From Tieghemostelium lacteum (taxonomy: Eukaryota > Evosea > Eumycetozoa > Dictyosteliales > Raperosteliaceae): 64,000 nucleotides of DNA. The DNA lies in the NCBI GenBank assembly GCA_001606155.1, contig LODT01000001.1:1116001-1180000 (forward strand). The letters are read 5' to 3'. Shown here in pieces: positions 11,337 to 23,169 of this stretch (the stretch's first letter is position 1; the number at the start of each line of letters is the position of its first letter). The position numbers were made by a program, and so were the translations under genes. Below the pieces are notes generated by a model. The model worked only from the letters and a program-made list of their open reading frames with translations. It made no database searches and was not told the DNA's origin.

Positions 11337-13434
11337 TTATAATAATTTATATTTCTTTGATAAATGCTTTTTGATTAGAATAATAATTACAATGGATATG
11401 GTCAATTCAAAAATACCCATAATTAAGAATACAACTTCAGTTGATGGGTTGGATAGAAGGTAGACTCTCAAATCTGTATAGTCCCAGTTAGATTCTACAA
11501 ATATTGGATAGCTTGAATTTTGAATAAACCATGAGGATGTGGTATCATCAAACCCCAATCCTAATGAAATGGCATCATGATAGTGAGTATTGGATAGCAT
11601 ACACATACCATTCAGACACATGGATCCTGGAAGTGATTCTTGGCAATCCGATGTCTTTTTACACTGTGCAGTTGTATTCATTTGATTAGTTGTTATATTC
11701 CACATTATATTATAAAAGAACTGAGTTTCAATGGTGTTGAATTGGTTGTATGGTGCAGTACCATATATGGATGAATAGAAATTAGGTATTGGATTAAATG
11801 GATATTTGTTAAGGTACTGGTCTACATATGTACAGGTAAATGACTCCAAAAGACAACTGAACATTGTATAGTAAAATTGAGGGTTTGCAGAAATGATAGC
11901 ACTATTGTTTCCACCTGCCAACTGATCAATTATAACTGACAGACTTTTTACAATATGAGGTAAGATATCTGGATCTACGTTATATACATCGTCATCATGA
12001 CTTGCATAAAATGGATTACGATATTCCATATTGTGATCAGTCACTACAACTTGCTGAATTTGTGGGTTAAACTTGAGGAATGACATGGTTGATGAAGGTG
12101 GGAGTTCAGTAGCAGTAGATACAAGATACTGAATCTCAGTACCATTGTCTTGGTTGTGACCTACAAATACATCTTGCATCTGTTTACTGACAGTTGTAGG
12201 CTGATAACTATGTAAATAATACAATGACTGATTATTAGGAGTTCTCTCTGGAAGACCAATTTGATTGAGTTCCACAATCATTTTAATACGTTGAAAGTCT
12301 ATAGTCTCAAAGGTCATATCATAATTTACAGGTTGTTGACAAACTGTTGGATCCTGACTTGAAACCTGTGTACAATTGAAATTCAATAGATCATCTACAA
12401 ATTTAGAAGTACCTAAATATCCCCACTTTTCGCCATTCCACATGGCGAATATCAACTGCATATTCCATTGTGACTGATTTACACGAGATAGTGTATCCAT
12501 TATACTCAATAGTACCACTTGTCCATAAGCAACTGCATCAGCACCTGTTGCCAAATCATGAAAGAATGCAGTACTGTCCATAGGTATCATTACCAACAAA
12601 ATATCTTGTTGTTGAGATACCTCTTTAGAAAATGTAGACCAAATTGATTTACCACCTAAAGGTGCACAAAATCCTCTTCTCAAACATGTCTCGGCATCTT
12701 GTGATGCTTGCATAAAACTTCTTAAATCAGCACCATATGCTGGATACCCACCTTCCCTATTTGATAAAGATAACTATCAATTACATAGGCATTGTTAATA
12801 ACTCCTCCTTTCTATATTCCTATTAAAACTACTTACATTTCTCATGGCATAGGAATAATTAAAATCTGTTGAAAATATGGGAAATTGGAAATCTTGATAG
12901 GAGAAACTATCACCGTTAGGATTCCATGCAATTTGAGAATTTGGGTAGAGCCCATATTTCTTATTTGGATAGGTAACATCAGGTGAATAGGGGTAAGTTC
13001 TCTCTTTATCTGTTAAAACTATTATTCCTTCAATCTTAATCTTTTTGGTTATAATATTATTAACTATAGTTCTAGGTTTACATTAATATTAATCAAATAT
13101 TAGTTCAATTTGTATACACTATGATGATGTTTATGTATATATACTTGTTAAAATAATTTGCATCTAATACTAATAATACATTATTTTTGTGTCCATTCAT
13201 AAGATCATTTAAAGAGTCATCAGAATCTACAAGATAGAGAGTACCACTGTTACCATCCATTTTACTAGAACATCCAAATTGACCATTCTCAGTAAGTATT
13301 CTGACACATGGGAATGCATACTCTAAATCCACATAGATTTGATCAGAAATGGATAGTACTTGAGGTGTTATATCACATCTTATAATATTAACTATAAATA
13401 TTAACACTATAAAGAGCTTAAATAACACATCCAT
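11337..13434 (-). CDS. ncstn: Nicastrin (gamma-secretase subunit)
   Basis: Three exons on the minus strand: 13434-13145, 13071-12837 and 12773-11337 (introns 73 and 63 bases). All phases agree and give 653 residues. The start has a signal peptide (MDVLFKLFIVLIFIVNIIRC), and the C-terminus has a single membrane helix (VVFLIMGIFELTISIVIIIL) with a short basic tail. Diagnostic blocks are WNPNGDSFSYQDFQFPIF, then FMQASQDAETCLRR, then MDSTAFFHDLATGADA and FAMWNGEKWGYLGTSKF; the last two lie in the aminopeptidase-like fold of nicastrin. Nicastrin is the large glycosylated ectodomain of gamma-secretase and gates substrate entry, together with presenilin, Aph-1 and Pen-2. Slightly shorter than the human protein (709). 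Confidence 0.92.
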
Positions 13435-13692
13435 ATTATAAATTAATTTCTGATTCTTTTGTGATATTCTTGATGTGGTGTGTAATAAAAATTAAAAAAA
13501 AAATTTTAAAATATTTTTTTGTAAAACAATTTAGAGATAGAATCAATTTAATTTCCAAATATAGTTAAAAGACATGAATAATATTCATTTATTATCAGTT
13601 GGTTTGATCTTCAATATTTACCTCCTTTTTTTAAAATTTTAAAAAATTTTTTTTTTATAAATAACTGTTGTTGAGACATCCAATCAGATGCA

Positions 13693-14541
13693 GTGAACTG
13701 CTACAATATGACAATTCTATCAATAATATCTTCAATATTTAATTTTATAAAACGAATGATATTCATCATTTTTTCAATTATATTGACGATCATTACAATC
13801 CTATCTATATACCAGTTCTATCAATTTCTAATGAAATTCAATGATATAAAGACACCATTGCTAAACAAACAAGATAAAGACTCAACCTCTTCTCTGCTAA
13901 TAGGAGAAGAAGATATATACAATATAGTTATAGACATTTGCTTATTAGTTATGTTTATTCTACAACACAGTCTGATCAAGTGTGACTTGATTAGATCAGT
14001 TCTACCTCAGATTGTACCATTTTACATTACCAGAATCCTATATAATGCCTCTGCATCCATCAACATTGTCATATTAATTAACATTTGGAAACCATGTAGT
14101 TTGGTCATTTGGGAATTGAACAGAGAGTTTTATCAGCCATTATTCCATTATTTTAAACTAATAGGAACTGGCATTATGATTATAGAATTTATAGGTTATT
14201 TAGAAATATTCGAATTCTTAGGTATTAAACAAGTATGTAGCCATAGTATACTATTTATACCAATCTATTTATTTCTAAAATCTTAACACAAACTTTATTT
14301 TAAATACTAGTTTATATCAAAAATTGAACATAACCAAACCTTTAACGATAATCAATATAAAAGGGTAATTTTAGAAAAGATACGTCATCCCAATGCTATT
14401 GGTTTTATTTTACTGTTATGGTCCAATTATAGAATGACATTGGACCTATTCGCACTCTGTACATTTTTTACTTTATATTTATTCATAACACCACAAATAT
14501 CAGCAGATAATAAAGCATTATTAAAACAATCTTATAAATAA
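13693..14541 (+). CDS. nrm: Nurim-like nuclear-envelope membrane protein
   Basis: Two exons: 13693-14232 and 14311-14541; the intron of 78 bases runs from GTATGT to TACTAG. The protein has 256 residues, near the 262 of human nurim. It holds several hydrophobic segments; diagnostic blocks are FILQHSLI in the middle and, in exon 2, EKIRHPNAIGFILLLW followed by LDLFALCTFFTLYLFITP, matching the LRHP...LW...L-L--TLYL block of nurim. Nurim is a multi-pass inner nuclear membrane protein related to isoprenylcysteine carboxyl methyltransferases. An alternative start at 13708 is possible. The call rests on these motifs and length. Confidence 0.78.
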
Positions 14542-14588
14542 ACAAACAAACTCTCCCACCTCCATTACACATAGTCCCAATTAATTAA

Positions 14589-14910
14589 GGGGTGTTTTTG
14601 AACAACAAAGTTTCATTAGGTGCCCAAACTGAATTCAATCCTGAATCTTCATCATAAGGGCTGTTAAACCACGTTCTGTTGTCTTTTTGACTATTAATGA
14701 AAAACTCATTGATAAAATTAATACTTTGACCTCAGACAACAAACCAAAAAGCTGTTCAAGTTGGTGATGTCACTGTAGAGTTAAAAACTCTCAAAAAAAA
14801 TCCAACCATCAACTTGGGTGCTCAATACAATATCAATGATGCCTCCAAAGCCGCCTTTGGTTACACCCTCAACTGCCTCTACTTTCTAAATGATAAAATT
14901 ATAATATAAA
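14589..14910 (+). pseudogene. Mitochondrial porin (VDAC) gene remnant
   Basis: Three short reading blocks line up in order with the C-terminal half of dictyostelid mitochondrial porin: FLNNKVSLGAQTEFNPES (14595-14650), then PRSVVFLTINEKLIDKI (about 14670-14720), then KAVQVGDVTVELK and NPTINLGAQYNINDAS (about 14748-14850). D. discoideum porin carries closely similar strands (DVTVDLKASEK, NVGTQYKIDSAS). The blocks are interrupted by a stop and a frame change, the N-terminal half is absent, and the end is lost, so this is a dead partial copy. No target-site repeats or poly-A tail were noticed. A functional porin gene is expected elsewhere in the genome. Confidence 0.7.
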
Positions 14911-15493
14911 TACCAAAACAAAACTAACCTTTTTTATTAGTTATCAAAGTTCCTTTTATAGAACATCTGAAATCTCAAAGAAACACTATAAATCACCAAA
15001 ATATTTAATAAATCTAATTAAGATAATTAATTATAATTCTATATTCCTATTATTATGTCAATCCTTTTATAATCTCACATAAATAATTTCTATTGGATAT
15101 ATAACTAGTTAAAAATTAAAGGCATCTAACTAAGGACGGAAAATAATTTAAATGACATGAATTGAAATATATGAAAAATGAATTTTGTAATTTATTTTTA
15201 TACAATTTATATATTTTTTAAATATGTCAGACATTGGTCTGTTTAGGTAACTTGTCTTAGTATAGAACAATAGACAAAACTAGTAACATTTCCATATATA
15301 GTAATAGTAAGAGATCTAGGGTCTCTAATAAACATATATAATAAACATTAAACCATTATGGTTCAGTAGGGTCTATAGTACGTTAAAGATACATATAACA
15401 CTTTAGAACTTAATATAACTTAAGTCTTACATAAATAGATTAAAGTATTAAATTCAAACAAAAGAATAGTGAGATATGAAAGAATTAAATATA
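14911..15493. other. Intergenic, AT-rich, no gene seen
   Basis: No reading frame with protein-like composition. A few small palindromes occur: CAGACATTGGTCTG (about 15221), AGAGATCTAGGGTCTCT (about 15310) and AACCATTATGGTT (about 15352). They could be parts of a structured RNA or chance in AT-rich DNA; no promoter motif was found to support an RNA gene. Confidence 0.4.
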
Positions 15494-16614
15494 TTAATCC
15501 ATTGGAATAGTTGAAAGATTAAGTTTCAACCCATTTGTTACACCAATACAGTGAATAATCATATTTGGACCATGATACTGAGGATTTTGATTTAGCCAGA
15601 GAGGGATGGTTCTAAATGATACTCCAGGGTGTCCAGGAACAGGATTCATGTTTTGATAGTAAAATTGAGGCCATTGGAGAGGGACTAATTCTTGTTGGTC
15701 TTGATTCAATTGAGTTTGTAAGTCAAGAATGTCATCCGGTAAAAGACCTATAGTATTAAGTAATCTTTGTTGTCTATTAAAAATTCTTTGTTGAAGTTGT
15801 ACAATTTCATTATTGATACCATTTAACTGACCTTGTACATTTGGGTGTTGTTGATTTATCAGCATATTAGATCTACAGTATAGATAAACTTTTCCACCAC
15901 AACCATCATACAGGATTCCGGATTCTACCCCAGCTGTTATCCAATCTACCATCTTTTCTTGTTTGATATCCAATTTGTTTTTTTGGGAATATGAAGCTAC
16001 CTCAAGAACATATTGTGGAGGATGTACAGTGATATTATTTTTTTTTACCCTTAGTTTATCTAGGTTATATATAGCATGAGTTTTGAATGATACATCAGGA
16101 GAACTAAATATTGTAGTCAATATTTGATTTTCTTTCTTTAAATATCAACAAATAATACATACTATACCAGATTATTAATATTAGGGAATAGTCTATACTT
16201 TGATTTTTGGCTAAATACAATACCAAGTTTGTTTTTAATATTCCATTGACCAACCTGTCTAAGGAAATCGCCGGTCTGACTACCAGGCAAACTTGCAAAA
16301 TCCTTTACCCAAAGAAAATCAGTACCCTTAGTTTCGATTAGATGGGTATCTCTATTCAACTTTTCTATCTTGTGAAGAGGATTGTTATGAAGCCTGTTAA
16401 AGGAAAAGCATTTCTTTTGAAAAAGTGGTGAAAAGTCTATTTTGGTGGAATTTGGAATAGCAACTGTATTCTGTTGGTATTTATGTGCTGGTAACTGATT
16501 AATATCCACAAACTTATTATATTGATCGATAGAGATATCCCAAGGTAATACTATAGATATATAGTCAGGATTCTCTAAATGATTATCATTATTAATATTA
16601 TTATTTGTATCCAT
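15494..16614 (-). CDS. Orphan two-exon protein, function unknown
   Basis: Two exons on the minus strand: 16614-16163 and 16103-15494; the 59-base intron runs from GTATGT to ATTTAG and the phases agree, giving 353 residues. I do not recognise the family. There is no signal peptide or membrane segment. The first half contains short motifs such as DYISIVLPWDISIDQYNKF and GTDFLWVKDFASLPGS; the second has VDWITAGVESGILYDGCGGKVYLYC and a coiled segment rich in Gln/Asn/Leu (about 240-290). Codon use and intron signals are normal, so it is probably an expressed gene. It may be restricted to dictyostelids. Confidence 0.75.
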
Positions 16615-16795
16615 TATATAAAGTTATATATTGAACATATAAAAATTTTTTTTATAAATCTTTTTGAACAAACATACGAATCGTAGAACTTATGTCAAAA
16701 ACAGGGAGGGGTGAGATATGGTATTGAAAATAAAAGTGTTGAGCACTTCTTTTTTGGTAAAATATTTACCAAATGGAAAAGAGAGAGCAATGAGT

Positions 16796-19700
16796 TTATT
16801 TTTTATTTTTTACAAGCACTAATGGTGAATAGTCCAGTTTGATGATGGGTGCAACCTCAATTTGTTGGAATGCCTCATAGTATTGTTGATCTTTAACAAC
16901 CTCTGCCAGGTATTCAATAATGATTTGGTCGTGTGTAGATACTTCCCATCTCTTAAAAAGTGATCTGCTGTCTGTAAACTTTATGGATTTGTTCATGGTG
17001 TGATTTGGAGATGATGTTGGTGTGCCAACTGGTGAAATGGATGATAGTGATTTAATAGAACCACTTGAACTATTAATTTGAATACCATTAGAACTATTGA
17101 TATTTGGGATGAGATTACTACTACTGTTACTATTAGGTAGTAAACTATTGTTATTATTATTATTTTGGTGTGGAGCTATTTGAGCTTGAGGTTGTTGTTG
17201 AATATTAAATTTAGGTAAAAGGTTGGTTTTAATTTGTGATTCTGAGAGTGATCTAGTAGCTTTAAGATCTCTGGATGGTGGTGGATTTTTAGAGGAATAG
17301 GTTAATTTCGATGTTTGAGGTGGAAGTAAATTGGTGTAATTTTGAATGACATTAGGAGCTAAACTAAACTTGGAATTGGAAGAAGATGAAAGTGAACTAT
17401 TACCACTAGTGCTATTGTTGTTGTTATTATCTAGAGTTGACATGTGATAGGAAGGTAAAATACCAGTACTATAAGATAGAGTTTGACTGTGATCAATTGG
17501 TTGTTGAGTTGTTGAATTGTTGCTTGTGGATCTAGGTGAATGTCCAATATTAGAGTAACTACTATAACTGTTATTGTTACTGTGTTGAGGTGATGGATGT
17601 GTAGATGGATGTGGAACTGCATATCTTGAATGTGCACCTGATGTTGCATTATTAAAATGATCAACAGTCAATGGTACACAAGTCAAATGGTAGTAATAGA
17701 AACTCTTGATTGCCAATTCAAAAAGTTGAGTTTCAATATGACCAGTATAGATATTTTCGTTTATCCATTGTTTCTTCTGACCGAGAATCTCGTCGATTAC
17801 ACCCTGTGAGTTACTATAAAGTGGTCCGTAAAACTCTTCACTGTCCAAATCAATTTTTGTTATATAATTGACAACATTGATGGGGATCAAAGGGTTGGTT
17901 GTACTCTTGCTTAGTGAAGCGACCTTTGGCATTCCAACAAGTTTCAGACTACAGAGATCATTAAGCATCAGTGGAGTGGTTTTCCAAGGATGGAATATCT
18001 CTTTGCCACCAGATGCTGGTGATGGTTGTCCAACTGTAAATATACTTAATGCATAGACCATTGCAATGATTTGTTGTTCTTTATCAACACTACCAATAAT
18101 GACAACAGGTCGGCCTTTGAGTAAGGAGAATACTACATGTCGTAGCCAAACATATCTATTCAAGAACTTCAGTAGTCCTCTACCATATAGAGGTCTCTTA
18201 TTAGTAGACCACAGATAATTTGAAAAGGTTTCATATTTTTGTTGGTTACTTGAATGTACATGTGCATTAGAGTATCTATTAATGATATTAGGTAGACCAC
18301 TTCCACCACTTCCTACTATTGAACTATAATTATTAAAACTATTTGTTGCACTGTTATTAGCAATGATATCTGCTGCTGATAATTCAAAATTTGGAATTTC
18401 ATTCAGTGAAGTTGATGACATTACTGATAAATAGGAACTTGGATCTGATGAATAGGAGCTCAATGAATTATGTGAAAAAGATTTGATTTTCATTGATGAT
18501 GATGTTGCTGTTTTTGGTTTGTGAATCTCTTTCATCTGAGATTTATTATAAGATCTCTTACAATCCATCTCATATCTAAAATTTAAAATATTGGTCTGTC
18601 CTATAGCCAAAAGTGATGATTGGTTTTCTATGATTGTAATAAATAAAAAATGTTAGAAATAAATAGGTAATTTATAAATCTAGATTTATACATACGTATA
18701 GCCTGTATATCTAGGCTATCAAATTCCATTTGTAAGGTCGAATTTGAAAAGTATTTATAACATTGTTCTAGTTTATGAAGGAATTTATCAAAACAATTTG
18801 GTGCAATCTCGTGTATAAGCCTTAGTGGTTTATCAAGATGACCTGTTTTGTTGATTGAATCCAGAATTTTTGGATCCGATGTCTCAATGGGTTCATTTGA
18901 AAAATGAATGGTACCCAATGAAGACTCCATATAGAAAGGTAGAGATGATTTCTCTCTGTATTGGTTGGAACTTTGAATCTTTCTCTCTTGTTCAAATAGA
19001 TTCTCTATTGATTGCATCTCAGACATTATATCACCTATAGAAGCCATAATGTCACTAAGAGACTGCTGCTTTATATTATATATATTTGTAACTTCATCTG
19101 GTGTATATATTGTATCTTTTGCTGTGTTTCCGTCACTACTACTATCATAATCACCTCCATTAGTTATATTGGGTGTAGTAGTACTACCATTACCATCACC
19201 ATTACTATTCAATTCCTTTTGTTGTTTCTCTTGTTGTTGATACAATTTACTATAGTAATTCAAAGTGAATTCCAAATCTTTCTTTCTCTGTTGATATTCA
19301 ATTTCAAATAATACATGATTTTTACTTTTTAGTAATGTCGTCAATTGATTAAATTTAAATATAAATTTATCAAAATATCTAATAATCTTGTGTGGATCTC
19401 TAGTAAGATACGATAAAACCAATGGTCTTACATATCCTCTTGCATATATATCAAACAGTGAAAAATGATGTACCTTTACAACCAAAAACAAAATTTAAAA
19501 TATTAGTTTCAACCATATATTCTTAAGAATAATCAAATTATATTACATACATATGCATAGATTTCATTCTTATCGTTATTAGTTACAGTATAAAACATTT
19601 GAGAATCTTTTGCATAGGTTTTCAAATCATTGGTTTTGTTTTGAAAATCTACAGACATGATTTTAACTACATATTTTGGTAGATCAAAACTACCACTGAA

Positions 19701-20345
19701 TAGGAAAGTGTGATCTGGAATGATATTAAGTGCCATTGGACCAGCTTGTTCACTAAATTCTGATAACACTACAAAATCATCAATTATAGGTGTTGGTTGA
19801 TGTGCTAATAATGAATTAGTGGATGTTTGTGGACTCATAGTATTGGGATTGGCAGTAAAGAAATACATGTCATTGTAATTCCCATTACTAGTTTGAGAAG
19901 TACCCAAAATTCCATTACCACCACTGGCTCCATTAGATTTTGTGTATCTAGTTGAAGATTGAGGTGAATTGAGTGGTCCACTTATATTACTATTTCCGCT
20001 CATATTCATATTTCCACTAGAGTTATTGTAACTGTTACCACTTGTATTATTGCTATTGTTATAGTTGTTGTTATTGTTGTTGTTATAGGATTGGTTACTG
20101 TTATTATTAACTGAAGATGAAGATTTAAAAAGTGATGTTATACTGTCACTTAAAGTAGACAGAATACTATTACTTGAGTTATTGATATTACTATTCTCTC
20201 TAGAGATATTTATAGAAATATTATTATAATTATTATTTGAGTTATTGTTACTACCTATACTACTATTATTGAGATTTTTGTAATTTATTAATGGTGGATA
20301 TTCTGAAACAGAGGAATGAAGGGATAAATCATCATTGCTGCTCAT
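16796..20345 (-). CDS. smcr8: SMCR8 homologue (longin/DENN family)
   Basis: Three exons on the minus strand: 20345-19551, 19473-18696 and 18627-16796; introns of 77 and 68 bases, all phases consistent, 1134 residues. After an Asn/Ser-rich start comes DDFVVLSEFSEQAGPMALNI, then DLPKYVVKIMSVDFQ, and across the first splice AYVHHFSLFDIYARGYVRPL. These match human SMCR8 (DFILIAEFSEQVGP, RIMSVDYQ, AYVHHLTLYDLEARGFVRP). A conserved helix-rich part (exon 2) and a DENN-like C-terminal region (CVWLR..VF SLLKGRPVVIIG type) follow, interrupted by Ser/Asn-rich insertions. SMCR8 forms a complex with C9orf72 and WDR41 that acts as a GAP for small GTPases and regulates autophagy and lysosomes. The identification is strong. 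Confidence 0.92.
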
Positions 20346-20550
20346 GGTTCTCTCTGGGAAATTTAAAAATCATTAAAAGGGATATCCCCAGTGTTTTGCT
20401 ATTTTGGTGGCGGTGGTACCCTGTTTAAGTTGTTTTATAAAAAAAAAAAAAATTTTTCAAAACACACCCATTGAGAAGATCTTTTTGGGATTTATAAATC
20501 AGTTTGATGATTCTTTTGGAAATTCTAGAATTTATTTGAATTTTATTTAT

Positions 20551-21540
20551 TTATAGGACAGCTGCAACTGGCACTGGTAGTGGATAATTTGGAAAATTGG
20601 ATATTGGACTTGTAACAGTAGTCTTTTCTAGAGTTTCTACATTTAAAGTTGTCAGGAGTATTTTAGTTTTGGAAAGATGTGTTATAAAGACAATGTAATT
20701 TTGGTTGTATGCAAATACAGTCTCTCCAAATCCAATGTTATCAGGTACATTAGCCAACAGGGTGAAAGTATTATTGTTTTGGTTGACTCTGTAAAATAGA
20801 GTTTCAAAATTTCCTTGGTTGTAAGATGCATACAATTCACCATTTAGAACAAAGAGATTGGTTATAGGGTAATTTGGGTAGTGGGCATAGATGTGAGATG
20901 AGTTGAGTTGACCTGACTCCACACCATATTGAGCAATTTCCAATTCTGAATTTTCATTATAAAAATTAATATAATAAACCTTATTTACAGAATCATAAGC
21001 ACCAGAGGGCTGGAAATTCAGTGGTTCGCTACTAGGATTAGGTACGTAAATGTAATCTAGTTCATTTTGATTGAAATCATATTTAGTGATATTCATGTAT
21101 CCTTCAATAGTAAACAAATCAAAGATGGCATTTAAATCTGCGTCGTATCCAAACGATGGTGCTGGATCAAAAAGGTCAAGACCTACAGTAGTATTGACAG
21201 ATGCCACAGTAGTCATATTGAATTCGTTTACATTGAAACTTGATAGGAAGTATTCCCAACCAGATGGTATCTTTCTGTACCCAAACAATAACAGATCAGT
21301 TTCAGAATCTTCTTTATTTAGAGCTGATAATACTGTACCTCTGGGAAACTGTGTCAATGTTTGAGATTTCACAGTGTCACCTGTTGCCAAATCAATTACA
21401 TGTACAATAGGATGTTCTCCAAATACAATATCAGTACTACTGAAATAGTATAGATTCTTTGGTGGTGATGTTGTAGAGCCGCATTCAACCAATACACCAT
21501 ATATGCAAAATATAGCTAAACTAATTCTCCAATTTAACAT
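20551..21540 (-). CDS. Secreted propeller-like protein A
   Basis: Single exon, 329 residues, with an N-terminal signal peptide (MLNWRISLAIFCIYGVLVECG). The rest is beta-rich with many N-glycosylation sites (NMT, NTT, NIT, NSS, NNT) and no membrane segment, so it should be secreted. It resembles the protein encoded at 52704-53762 in length, signal peptide, glycosylation and repeated short strands (VHVIDLATGD, YDSVNKVYYINFYN). Such repeats suggest a beta-propeller of unknown ligand. Family members are common in dictyostelids, but I know no assigned role. Confidence 0.75.
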   Translation of the reverse strand: MLNWRISLAIFCIYGVLVECGSTTSPPKNLYYFSSTDIVFGEHPIVHVIDLATGDTVKSQTLTQFPRGTVLSALNKEDSETDLLLFGYRKIPSGWEYFLSSFNVNEFNMTTVASVNTTVGLDLFDPAPSFGYDADLNAIFDLFTIEGYMNITKYDFNQNELDYIYVPNPSSEPLNFQPSGAYDSVNKVYYINFYNENSELEIAQYGVESGQLNSSHIYAHYPNYPITNLFVLNGELYASYNQGNFETLFYRVNQNNNTFTLLANVPDNIGFGETVFAYNQNYIVFITHLSKTKILLTTLNVETLEKTTVTSPISNFPNYPLPVPVAAVL

Positions 21541-21769
21541 TATTTAATTTTAATGTCTATTCACTTTCAACTTTAATCAACATGTTTTTTTTGAAAAACC
21601 ATTTAAAAAATTATTAGAAGGGAAGCTGATTCTGAAAAATATCAGAATCAACAATTCAATTCACTGTTTTTTCAGACGAAACCGAAAATCCGAATTATAT
21701 ATATAATGGTAGTTTATAATTACAAAGATCCTGTTTATTAATTCTAATAAATAAGAAAAAAAGTAACCT

Positions 21770-23025
21770 TTTATATCAATTTTTAAAACTTTCTTTGAAC
21801 CAAAAGAGATGACTTTGACCTGTGGATATTTTGGAGATTTTGAACTCATTGAGTTTACTACACCATTCCAGTCATAGCAAACAGGCTTGTTATTCAACAA
21901 CGGTTCAAATACTGTCTTCATCAGGCTTCTAAACAATCCAATTGAAAGCGATATTTATCTTATTCATACTTCAATTTTTAATAGTTGTTATTTACTATTA
22001 TCACCAATTGTCTTTTATTTGGTTGTAGTTTATATTTAAATAAGCCTTATACCCTTTTAAGTAATAGTTACAGTAACATGAACATCTAATGTGGAGTCAT
22101 CATCAAAGGTCAACATCTAATAGACCACCTAGTTGCAATTTAAAATATATTTTAACCTAATGATAATATATTTATATGAAAATTATTTAAATAGTCAATA
22201 TAGTGTAGTATAAACCTATTATAAATACTATACTATTTATAATAGGTTTATACTACACTATATTGATCAATATATTGACTATTTAAATAATTTTCCACCA
22301 ACTATGAATCGTTTAAAAAAGGTTCCCAATCTTTGCCTTCAAAGTAGGACTTGGATGAAATGACTATGTTCTTGTTTCATTCTTGAGCCATCCAAAACAA
22401 GTTGAGATGGCTTGTTAGATATTGCTGGATGGATCAGAGCCGGTATATAGTTACAGTCCTTAGACAGGGATTTGTAATAGCTTTTCAAGTATTCTCTGCT
22501 TTTCATTAGAGCAGGTTTGAATTGAGCAAGTTCTTTTGTTTCACTGAGTCTTTTAATAGAGTTGAATAAATAATTGATGGCCGTAGATCGATCGGTTTCC
22601 ATCTCTGACTATGATTGTAAGACATGGTGTATCTATATCCTAATCTATGTAATTTGGGTTTTCCATTAAGATTTCTTTGCCTGCCAAGTTGAATTGAAAA
22701 AGAATTTCAATTCACAATTTCTATCCAAATACATAATAACTATCCAATCACAAAATATTACACATATATCTCCACAACTTATATTTATTTGCAATTATAT
22801 GTTTGATTATTTGCAAGATACACTACTTCATTACATGCCTTTTTATATGCAGAGATATTCACTTCTCTACATTTTGTTTTTTTAAACCTGTGAAGGCTTC
22901 TATATCTAGTAGGGTATCCTCTATTACCTGTTGTACCTTTTGTTTTTGAATATCTTTCTTATCCTGCTTTGATGAATTTATAATGTCGTTCCTCTAAATC
23001 CTTCGTCGGCATGCTCTAAATTATA
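21770..23025 (-). pseudogene. Decayed multi-exon gene of unknown family
   Basis: Several protein-like blocks lie in order on the minus strand with splice-like borders: MLNIYNLEHADEGFRG (about 23034-22990), DKKDIQKQKVQQVIEDTLLD (about 22965-22900), RSTAINYLFNSIKRLSETKE to SNKPSQLVLDGS (22602-22395), SYFEGKDWEPFLNDS (about 22350-22306) and KTVFEPLLNNKPVCYDWNGV (21920-21860). The blocks do not all share one frame even after allowing introns, and a large foldback (22178-22295) sits between the last two. I read it as a broken gene with at least two frame breaks; sequencing errors in a real gene are an alternative. The family is not recognised. Confidence 0.35.
22178..22295. repeat. Large near-perfect inverted repeat (foldback)
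   Basis: The arms of about 50 and 62 bases are near-perfect reverse complements around a 6-base centre (22228-22233). The right arm has an extra block of about 12-14 bases (TTGATCAATATA, itself palindromic) that the left arm lacks. Outer ends read GAAAATTATTTAAATAG and its complement. It could be a foldback/MITE-like insertion or a palindrome grown by replication slippage. Confidence 0.85.
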
Positions 23026-23169
23026 TATATTCAACATGTTGGTACTCATGTATATTTGCAATTTTATCTAAACTATTTAAATTCTTTGAAAGAATCACTT
23101 ACGATGATATAGACTTTAATATAATGTTAAAAGTTATGTTTTTGTTTTTTTTTTATTTTTTAAGTTCAC

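Noticed and set aside
15220-15365. Cluster of short palindromes as a possible structured RNA
   Set aside because: Each is short, there is no promoter element or consistent fold, and AT-rich DNA yields many of them.
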